From Pseudomonadota bacterium (GTDB lineage Bacteria; Pseudomonadota; Alphaproteobacteria; Rhodospirillales; 2-02-FULL-58-16), in contig JADFHR010000033.1 of the NCBI GenBank assembly GCA_022567015.1, forward strand, positions 1 to 17,155: a stretch of 17,155 nt of DNA. Reading direction: 5' to 3'. Each line of letters opens with the position of its first letter. The stretch's first letter is position 1. A program made the translations under genes and the position numbers. The notes beneath the pieces are model-generated. The model searched no databases. It was not told the DNA's origin and saw only the letters and a program-made list of their open reading frames with translations. Shown piece by piece: positions 9,838-17,155 of the stretch.

Positions 9838-10290
9838 ATGCGATACCTGGCCGTCGTCGCGGTTCTGTTCCTGGGGCTGGCCTTGCCGGCGCGCGCCGAC
9901 AGCCATCTCGAGGGCGTGGCCCGGGCCGGGATGGTGGCCGGAACGAAGATCACCAACTTCGACGCCATCGCCCGGGCGTTCAAGATTCCCCAAAGCGCAG
10001 GGGTCGGACTGGCCAAGGAGGTGGTGATCGAACAGGGCGACGGCGGCCAATTTAAGGCATTGGATGTGCGCCGTGTTCCCGGAAGCGGCCGGTTCGATAT
10101 CGTCTTCACCGAGGGCAGCGAGCAGGAGGGAACGTTCCACTTCGTGACCACCGGGGCCGGCGCCCTGGGGAACGTTTTTTACAAGAAGAAAGGCACTCCG
10201 CTCAGGGCCCTGTCGGCGGCGGCCTACGAGGACGCCTTCGAGGACGAGGTCCAGTTCTGGCGCGCCTGGGCGCGCAGACAGGGGCGTTGA
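9838..10290 (+). CDS. Small predicted secreted protein of unknown function, 150 aa
   Basis: ATG 9838 has a GGGGAG site 7 bases upstream and begins a clean signal peptide: MRYLAVVAVLFLGLALPARA, with cleavage likely after ARA near residue 20. An ATG at 9808 is in frame but would add ten polar residues before it. The mature protein is about 130 residues and has no cysteine. It shows GMVAGTKITNFDAIARAFKI, a beta-rich centre (KEVVIEQGDGGQFKALDVRR, FDIVFTEGSEQEGTFHFVTT) and an acidic helical end (AYEDAFEDEVQFWRAW). I recognise no family. It lies between uvrA and ssb on the ssb strand, but ssb has its own LexA-type box and promoter 100 bases further on, so the two are probably separate units. Likely periplasmic. 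Confidence 0.75.
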   Translation: MRYLAVVAVLFLGLALPARADSHLEGVARAGMVAGTKITNFDAIARAFKIPQSAGVGLAKEVVIEQGDGGQFKALDVRRVPGSGRFDIVFTEGSEQEGTFHFVTTGAGALGNVFYKKKGTPLRALSAAAYEDAFEDEVQFWRAWARRQGR

Positions 10291-10397
10291 TACAGGCCGC
10301 CGAGGGCCGATCCCCCCCCGTGCCGTTTTCATCCCCCGAAGCCCTGTCCGTTGACGGAGCGCAGGTGCGGACCGGCTTTCATCGCGCGGGATGAATT

Positions 10398-10412
10398 GTT
10401 CTTGATTTGTTC
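10398..10412 (+). promoter_or_regulatory. LexA (SOS) box upstream of ssb
   Basis: GTTC-TTGATTT-GTTC matches exactly the GTTC-N7-GTTC direct repeat described for alphaproteobacterial LexA. It lies about 130 bases before the ssb ATG and overlaps the likely promoter, as expected for a repressor site. Confidence 0.75.
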
Positions 10413-10428
10413 CATCCCGTGATATAGA
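10402..10428 (+). promoter_or_regulatory. ssb: Candidate ssb promoter
   Basis: TTGATT (10402-10407) and TATAGA (10423-10428) are separated by 15 bases, a short spacer. The -35 lies inside the LexA box, so LexA binding would block polymerase. The leader to the ssb ATG would be about 105 nt. Confidence 0.4.
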
Positions 10429-10539
10429 CTTGCCGGCGGGTCCGTGCCCCGGTTTATCCCCGTTTTCCACCGGGCGCCGTGTGGCGGCGGGGCGGGGAGC
10501 CGTGTACAGTACGCTGGAAGGACGTGAACAGGGGGTTCC

Positions 10540-11028
10540 ATGGCAGGCAGCGTCAACAAGGTCATTCTGGTCGGCAACCTGGGGCGCGATCCCGAGGTCC
10601 GCTACGCCCAGGACGGCACCAAGATCGTCACCTTCTCCATGGCGACGTCGGAAAACTGGAAGGACAAGAACACCGGCGAGCGCCGCGAAAAGACCGAGTG
10701 GCACCGGGTCGTGCTGTTCAACGAACGCCTGGGCGACGTCGCCGAGAAATACCTGCACAAGGGCTCGAAGGTGTACATCGAAGGCGCCCTGCAGACCCGC
10801 AAGTGGACCGGCAACGACGGCGTCGAGAAGTACACCACCGAGGTCGTGCTGCAGCGCTACCGCGGCGAGCTCACCATGCTCGACAGCCGCAACGCCGGCA
10901 GCGGCGAATACGCGGCCGGCGAGGCCGGCGGCGGGACGGAGCACGAGGCGCCGGCGGCGGGCGCCGAGACGGGCGGCCCGGGGGCCGGTCCCTCCGGCGG
11001 CGACCTGGACGACGAGATTCCGTTCTGA
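10540..11028 (+). CDS. ssb: Single-stranded DNA-binding protein (SSB)
   Basis: 162-residue SSB, which coats single-stranded DNA as a tetramer and recruits replication and repair proteins. The OB-fold covers about residues 1-115: VNKVILVGNLGRDPEVRY, then TFSMATSENWKD, EWHRVVLFNERL, GSKVYIEGALQTRKW and TEVVLQRY. The stacking aromatics Trp 40, Trp 54, Phe 60 and Trp 89 are present. A Gly/Ala/Glu-rich linker follows, and the acidic tip DLDDEIPF, which binds partner proteins, is intact. Start ATG 10540 gives the standard N-terminus. The ribosome site is weak (AGGGGG). It is divergent from uvrA, a common arrangement, but here the two are 1.1 kb apart because the repeat element and a secreted-protein gene lie between them. 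Probably SOS-regulated through the upstream box. Confidence 0.97.
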   Translation: MAGSVNKVILVGNLGRDPEVRYAQDGTKIVTFSMATSENWKDKNTGERREKTEWHRVVLFNERLGDVAEKYLHKGSKVYIEGALQTRKWTGNDGVEKYTTEVVLQRYRGELTMLDSRNAGSGEYAAGEAGGGTEHEAPAAGAETGGPGAGPSGGDLDDEIPF

Positions 11029-11052
11029 GCGGCCGGGTATTCGGCCCCGCGG

Positions 11053-11120
11053 TGGCGGCCTTATGGCCCCGGGGGGCTCCGCCCCCACACCCCCGCCAGG
11101 GGTTATAACCCCTGGACCCC
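11053..11120 (+). repeat. GC-rich hairpin repeat, copy 3 (most complete downstream half)
   Basis: GGCCTTATGG leads into hairpin GGGGGC-TCC-GCCCCC (11072-11086), then CACACCCCC, then the perfect 20-bp palindrome CCAGGGGTTATAACCCCTGG (11096-11115), then ACCCC. It unites the parts seen separately in copies 1 and 2. Being just downstream of ssb, it may end ssb transcription. Confidence 0.65.
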
Positions 11121-11132
11121 TTCAATCGGGTT

Positions 11133-11153
11133 CCAAGGGCCGTCGGCCCTTGG
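11133..11153. repeat. Perfect 10-bp-stem hairpin
   Basis: CCAAGGGCCG-T-CGGCCCTTGG. It is third in the run of four hairpins after ssb. The centre would open to make a usable loop. It has no T-run after it. Confidence 0.6.
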
Positions 11154-11162
11154 TGGGGATCA

Positions 11163-11181
11163 AAAGGGGCAACGCCCCTTT
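11163..11181. repeat. Fourth hairpin of the cluster
   Basis: AAAGGGGC-AAC-GCCCCTTT, 8-bp stem. The A-run before and T-run after make it the most terminator-like of the four hairpins, and usable in both directions. Confidence 0.5.
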
Positions 11182-11206
11182 GACCTCATTGGTTGACCGG
11201 GGGATC

Positions 11207-11282
11207 TGGTGCGCCGGGGCGGAGTCGAACCCGCACCCAATCCCTTATGAGGGGACGGCTCTACCGGTTGAACTACGCGCCC
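11207..11282 (-). pseudogene. Degenerate tRNA-Met(CAT)-like sequence
   Basis: On the minus strand there is TAGTTCAACCGGTAGAGC (a sound D arm), then a five-pair anticodon stem GTCCC/GGGAT (one G-T pair) with loop CTCATAA and anticodon CAT, then GTTCGACTC (T loop), ending in ACCA. The T stem GCGGG/CCGCC has two mismatches and the acceptor GGGCGCG/CCGGCGC has three, so a normal cloverleaf is broken at both ends of the outer helix. It could be a decayed tRNA-Met or tRNA-Ile2, or a divergent element-borne tRNA. It borders a probably foreign gene. Confidence 0.5.
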
Positions 11283-11450
11283 GCCCGGGCCCACCCCTTC
11301 ACCCAGGCCACGGGTTCCCGGCGTGGGGACCATCGGATCTTCCTTGGCCGCGGTAACGGCGTCAATGTCCCCGTGGGTGTCGGGTGTGTCGCCGGGCGCC
11401 CCCCCGTCCTTCCGGCGAATTCCGCCTTCCGTGACCGTAGCGGGACGAGA
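11283..11450. other. Non-coding stretch, nothing recognised
   Basis: Between the tRNA-like sequence and the stop of the nuclease-like gene I see no credible gene, clear hairpin terminator or repeat. With the hairpins and tRNA-like sequence before it, this completes a 421-bp stretch without a protein gene. Confidence 0.5.
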
Positions 11451-12440
11451 TTAAACCTTAAGGGTGATGGCGACGGGGCAGTGGTCGGATGCCTTGAGCG
11501 CCCCCTTGATCTCCGGAAAAAACTTTTTCACGCGTTTAGGCTGCCCAGGCCGGTTCACCCGCTTCGGCTGGCCGCGGCGTTCGATTACCGGCTTTACCGT
11601 CGGATTTTTTTTGGCCAGCGACTTGCTGATCAGAATGTAGTCCAGCTGGTGATACGATTTGTCGCCGGAGTAATAGTGGGTCCACCGCTCGCCCGCGGGC
11701 AGCTGGTCGACCACATTCTCCATCTGGCCTGATTCCAGCAGCGGTTTGATTCCGGAGGCGGCGTGGGCGCCGGGCTCCATGTAATCGTTGAGATCGCCCA
11801 GCACCACGAAATCGTGGTCGCCGAAATTATTGCCAAACCGTTCCCTGAGGATCTTAAGCAATTCATTTGACTGATCGCGGCGGCGTCGCCGGCTTTTGGA
11901 GCGTCCCCTCATCATGGACGTGAAGTGGTTGACGAAGAAGGGGACTGTCTTGCCCCCCACTTTCACGTGGGCCTCCAGGCAGTCGCGGCTGAAGACTTTG
12001 GATTTCCCCTTCTTCCTGAACTGATGGGTGCGGAGGAAATCGACCTCGAGTTTGCTGAGCAGGGCGACATCGATAAACCGGTTATCATTGCCGTCGATGA
12101 GGTATTGGTACTTGAATTTGCTCGCTCCCTTCAGGTAGCGCGTGTTGAAAAGCTTCAGGATGTCGAGATTCTCAACCTCCTGCAGACCCACAACATCGGC
12201 ATTCACGCCCTTTAGGGCCTCGGCGGTGAGCGTCCGTGACGGTCGCAGGTATCGCTTGAAGACGTTGCGGTCGATGATGAATCCGTCCTCGACCGCCTTG
12301 GCCAGTTGCTTGGGCGTGTAGCGGACAAACCTGGTTTTCTTCTTGCTGCCCGGAGGGTTCTTCACCCGCCTGCCCTTGAACTTAAAGCGCGTAAAGAGGT
12401 TTTCCACATTGAACGTGGCAATTGTAAGCGTATTGGCCAT
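11451..12440 (-). CDS. Endonuclease/exonuclease/phosphatase-superfamily protein, 329 aa
   Basis: Metal-dependent phosphodiesterase fold, complete by motif: TFNVENLF at 9-16 (Asn ligand), LQEVEN at 86-91 (catalytic Glu 88), DGNDNRFIDVALLSK at 116-130, NHFTS at 171-175, LGDLND at 214-219 (Asp 216, Asn 218), LDYILIS at 266-272, and SDHCPV at 318-323 (Asp-His pair). Members cut DNA, phospholipids or phosphoinositides, so the substrate is open. There is no signal peptide, and lysine/arginine content is high (GRSKSRRRRRDQ, KKK), which favours nucleic-acid contact. Just before the SDH motif sits a duplicated segment, RGQPKRVN then RPGQPKRVK. The start ATG has GGGGAGGG 6 bases upstream and a strong TATAAT further up. 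The gene is visibly lower in GC than its neighbours and stands alone beside a tRNA-like remnant, which suggests transfer. Confidence 0.88.
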   Translation of the reverse strand: MANTLTIATFNVENLFTRFKFKGRRVKNPPGSKKKTRFVRYTPKQLAKAVEDGFIIDRNVFKRYLRPSRTLTAEALKGVNADVVGLQEVENLDILKLFNTRYLKGASKFKYQYLIDGNDNRFIDVALLSKLEVDFLRTHQFRKKGKSKVFSRDCLEAHVKVGGKTVPFFVNHFTSMMRGRSKSRRRRRDQSNELLKILRERFGNNFGDHDFVVLGDLNDYMEPGAHAASGIKPLLESGQMENVVDQLPAGERWTHYYSGDKSYHQLDYILISKSLAKKNPTVKPVIERRGQPKRVNRPGQPKRVKKFFPEIKGALKASDHCPVAITLKV

Positions 12441-12497
12441 GACCGCCCTCCCCTTTCGAAATACCCTGAATGAGGGATTTCCACGTTATGGAATTTC

Positions 12498-12524
12498 ATT
12501 ATAGGTAGAAACCCGTCCGAACAA
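12498..12524 (-). promoter_or_regulatory. Promoter of the nuclease-like gene
   Basis: On the minus strand a consensus TATAAT (12498-12503) lies 15 bases after TTGTTC (12519-12524); reading TTTGTT instead gives 16. The start codon is about 57 bases downstream. GTTC-GGACGGG-TTTC (12508-12522) within it is one base off a LexA box. Confidence 0.5.
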
Positions 12525-12546
12525 AATGGTGTGTTGCGGCTGGTTT

Positions 12547-12569
12547 GCGGGCGGCCGAAAAACGCCCGC
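12547..12569. repeat. Hairpin in the gyrA upstream region
   Basis: GCGGGCG and CGCCCGC pair as a 7-bp stem with a 9-nt A-rich loop. It lies between the divergent nuclease-like gene and gyrA, close to the candidate gyrA promoter. No T-run follows, so its role is unclear. Confidence 0.35.
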
Positions 12570-12576
12570 CACGCAG

Positions 12577-12605
12577 TTGTTTGCAGGGGCGAAAGGTGCT
12601 AGCTT
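12577..12605 (+). promoter_or_regulatory. gyrA: Candidate gyrA promoter
   Basis: TTGTTT (12577-12582), a 17-base spacer, then TAGCTT (12600-12605) preceded by TGC, an extended -10-like context. It is about 75 bases before the TTG start. Confidence 0.33.
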
Positions 12606-12681
12606 TCATCCTTCCGTATACGTTGCCGGACCGGCCCCGGCCCTTCCTTCCTTTGCTTTTGATTGCACTGAGTAATTCCCG

Positions 12682-15536
<2,855 letters not shown>

Positions 15537-15540
<4 letters not shown>

Positions 15541-16067
15541 CCGAGCCCCGTACCGGCGTCTATCCGGGAACCTTCGATCCCCTGACCAACGGTCATCTCG
15601 ACATCATCTCGCGGGCGACCAGGGTGGTGGACCGCCTCATCGTCGCCGTCGCCGTCAACGCCGGCAAGGAGCCCCTGTTCACCCTGGAGGAACGGGTCGC
15701 CATGGTCGAGGACGAAATTGCCGCGATCCCCAACGGCGACGGCAGCCGCGTCCGGGTGGTGGCGTTCGACACCCTGCTCATGCACTTCGTCGGCGAGGTG
15801 GGCGCGTCGGTGATCATCCGGGGTTTGAGGGCGGTATCGGATTTCGAATACGAGTTCCAGATGGCGGGCATGAACTCGCGCCTGAACCCGTTGGTGGAGA
15901 CGGTCTTTCTCATGGCCTCGGACCGCTACCAGTTCATCGCCTCGCGGTTCGTCAAGGAGATCGGCAGGCTGGGCGGCGACATCAGCCATTTCGTCGCGCC
16001 GAAGGTGGAGAAGCGCATCGTCGAGCGCCTTGCGCACGCGCGCGCCGCCCCGGGCAAGGGGGATTGA
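15537..16067 (+). CDS. coaD: Phosphopantetheine adenylyltransferase (CoaD)
   Basis: 176-residue enzyme that adenylylates 4'-phosphopantetheine to dephospho-CoA, the fourth step of CoA synthesis; usually a hexamer. The nucleotidyltransferase motif TNGH is at 17-20 within GVYPGTFDPLTNGHLDII. Further landmarks are NAGKEPLFTLEER (41-53), IIRGLRAVSDFEYEFQMAGMN (93-113) and the C-terminal ATP-binding stretch around FIASRFVKEIGRLGGDIS (133-150). The length is slightly above the usual ~160. The ATG overlaps the gyrA TGA (ATGA), with AAGGAG 10 bases before it, so it is coupled to gyrA; this pairing is familiar in alphaproteobacteria. Its stop codon overlaps the -35 of the following tRNA promoter. Confidence 0.96.
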
Positions 16068-16092
16068 CCGGTCCCGGCGCGGTCCCTATTTT
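16064..16092 (+). promoter_or_regulatory. Promoter of tRNA-Lys
   Basis: TTGACC (16064-16069), a 17-base spacer and TATTTT (16087-16092). Transcription would begin near 16099, about 13 bases before the tRNA. The -35 overlaps the coaD stop. The stretch after the -10 is GC-rich, as in promoters under stringent control. Confidence 0.6.
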
Positions 16093-16111
16093 CTCCGCAC
16101 CCGCGGAAAGG

Positions 16112-16187
16112 GGGCGCGTAGCTCAGTTGGCAGAGCACCTGACTTTTAATCAGGTTGTCCCGGGTTCGATTCCCGGCGCGCCCTCCA
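16112..16187 (+). tRNA. tRNA-Lys (anticodon TTT)
   Basis: The full cloverleaf is visible. Acceptor GGGCGCG (16112-16118) pairs with CGCGCCC (16177-16183). The D arm GCTCAGTTGGCAGAGC is normal. The anticodon stem CCTGA/TCAGG holds loop CTTTTAA, with TTT at 16145-16147. The T arm CCGGG-TTCGATT-CCCGG is perfect, and CCA is encoded at 16185-16187. The discriminator base is T, where I would expect A or G for tRNA-Lys; this may be a lineage trait. The 188 bases after it hold no gene that I can support, only a short GC-rich hairpin-like stretch near 16208-16220. Confidence 0.96.
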
Positions 16188-16375
16188 CCAACATCGAGTG
16201 GTCGGCGGCGGTTCGCCGGCTCCGTGTGTCTTAAAAAAACATCCCGGGGCGACACTCAAGGCGACGGCGGCGTGCGATCGGCGAGACACTTATCCATGCA
16301 CCAACCGGCCCGGGCGGCGATGGACCGGTCCCTTGTTTTCCGGAAACACGTGCCCAGGCAACAGGTAGACGGTCA

Positions 16376-17038
16376 ATGACGGCAGACCCGATCCCCCATT
16401 ATTCGACACGCTGTCCCCGGTGCGGCGATAAGGTGAGCATGCCGCCGGTATCCGATCCCGAACTGGTGGTTCAAAACTATCGCCTGGAGAAAGGGGCGGC
16501 GGGGCCGCTGGTCGCCGTCCTTCACATGTGCACCAACGCGGACTGCACGGGCGCGACGATCGGGTATTACATGGGCGGGGGCCCTGACCCCTGGCGTCTC
16601 CTCTTCAACCGGCCACGGTACAACAGCGCCGTGGTCCCCAATTCGGTGCCCAAACGCCCACGCACGATCCTCCAGGATGCAAACGACTCGCGCACGGCTC
16701 CGGTGGCCTGCGCCGGTGCCGCGGTCAGCGCGATCGACGCGATGACGGCCGAGATGGACTACAAAAAAGGCAGCCTGCTGGGTCGGATCGAGAAGGCCGT
16801 GGAGGATCGTGTCCTGCCCGAGGTGATGGGCGATTGGGCCAAGCGGGTCGGGGGGATCGGGATTACCACGCACACGGACGATGACCCCGGGCCGCTGCCA
16901 GGCAAGGACGAAACCGAGGAATTGTTGCTGTTCGCCAACATGCTCGCTGAATATTTCTTCATCCTTCCGGGGCGCATGCCGAAGCCCCCCAAACCCCGGA
17001 AAAGAAAGCCGTCCCGGAAGACCGCCTATATCCATTGA
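16376..17038 (+). CDS. DUF4145-like zinc-binding protein, 220 aa
   Basis: The N-terminus has CPRCG (Cys 13, 16) and a second pair in CTNADC (Cys 52, 57), a likely zinc ribbon. The C-terminal half (about 95-200) fits the DUF4145 pattern: PVACAGAAVSAIDAMTAE, then KKGSLLGRIEKAVEDRVLP, then a GGIGITTHTDDD segment where relatives have an RNxxxH-like site, then ETEELLLFANMLAEYFFILP. The last 20 residues are strongly basic and proline-rich (KPPKPRKRKPSRKT), suggesting nucleic-acid or membrane contact. DUF4145 occurs alone and fused to restriction-type enzymes; its function is not established. ATG 16376 has only a poor ribosome site (AGGTAGACGG). It stands alone after tRNA-Lys, a common spot for acquired genes. 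Family call likely, function unknown. Confidence 0.72.
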   Translation: MTADPIPHYSTRCPRCGDKVSMPPVSDPELVVQNYRLEKGAAGPLVAVLHMCTNADCTGATIGYYMGGGPDPWRLLFNRPRYNSAVVPNSVPKRPRTILQDANDSRTAPVACAGAAVSAIDAMTAEMDYKKGSLLGRIEKAVEDRVLPEVMGDWAKRVGGIGITTHTDDDPGPLPGKDETEELLLFANMLAEYFFILPGRMPKPPKPRKRKPSRKTAYIH

Positions 17039-17055
17039 GCCGCCCCGGGGCAGGG

Positions 17056-17099
17056 CGGACGGGACCGTCCGGCCCCCGGCGCACCGTCTCAGCGCCGGG
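17056..17099 (+). terminator. Two adjacent hairpins after the DUF4145-like gene
   Basis: CGGACGG-GA-CCGTCCG (17056-17071) is followed by CCCGGCGC paired with GCGCCGGG (17075-17082 with 17092-17099, 9-nt loop). They start 18 bases after the stop codon. No T-run follows, so factor-independent termination is uncertain. Confidence 0.4.
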
Positions 17100-17155
17100 C
17101 GTCACAACGGGAATCGGCTTCGTTTGCGGCCCCTGCCCCTGTCCTTTCACTGGAC

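Noticed and set aside
11053..11181. CRISPR array
   Set aside because: The hairpins differ from one another and there are no regular spacers or identical direct repeats.
16190..16375. Small gene between tRNA-Lys and the DUF4145-like gene
   Set aside because: The open frames there lack ribosome sites and protein-like composition, and one merely begins inside the tRNA.
16112..17155. Integrated element with att sites at tRNA-Lys
   Set aside because: By eye, no second copy of the tRNA 3' end and no integrase within the window. Left open only as a finding to check.

Overview
The window is GC-rich, genome-backbone DNA that most likely comes from an alphaproteobacterium, possibly of Rhodospirillales type. 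The support is the gyrA-coaD order, a UvrA with the sequence CPVSG at its first zinc module, a GTTC-N7-GTTC LexA-type box before ssb, and the gene content. The taxonomic call is inference. Most genes are ordinary housekeeping genes; the unusual content lies between them.

Layout. Bases 1 to about 650 carry the C-terminal end of a FlgD/T9SS-type Ig-like protein on the minus strand. It abuts, head to head, a 5'-truncated plus-strand gene end (about 641-829), which looks like an assembly chimera or rearrangement joint. A predicted secreted protein follows (899-1714). Next is a divergent biotin cluster: bioB-bioA leftward and bioF-bioD rightward, each pair overlapping by 4 bp, with a 68-bp gap between bioB and bioF that holds a 10-bp palindrome. 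An orphan MntA-like nucleotidyltransferase (6113-6406) sits between two inverted copies of a GC-rich hairpin repeat. A third copy, with two further hairpins, lies downstream of ssb.

uvrA (minus) and ssb (plus) are divergent. Between them lie a 263-bp non-coding element (9416-9678) and a small secreted-protein gene. The element is built symmetrically: 33-bp terminal inverted repeat, 94-nt hairpin, 9-nt spacer, 94-nt hairpin, 33-bp terminal inverted repeat. It begins 7 bp upstream of the uvrA start codon, and TA dinucleotides flank its CCAAGGG core ends. It looks like a MITE, and it is the most interesting structure seen here.

Downstream of ssb come the hairpin cluster, a degenerate tRNA-Met(CAT)-like sequence, and a lower-GC endonuclease/exonuclease/phosphatase-family gene that is probably foreign. 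The gyrA-coaD operon follows, with a wild-type quinolone region and an unusual acidic repeat tail on GyrA. Then come tRNA-Lys(TTT) with a clear promoter and a DUF4145-like zinc protein of unknown role.

Working together: BioF, BioA, BioD and BioB cover the four late steps of biotin synthesis. UvrA and SSB act in DNA repair and single-strand binding. GyrA controls supercoiling, and CoaD makes dephospho-CoA. I saw no CRISPR array, prophage or complete transposase gene.
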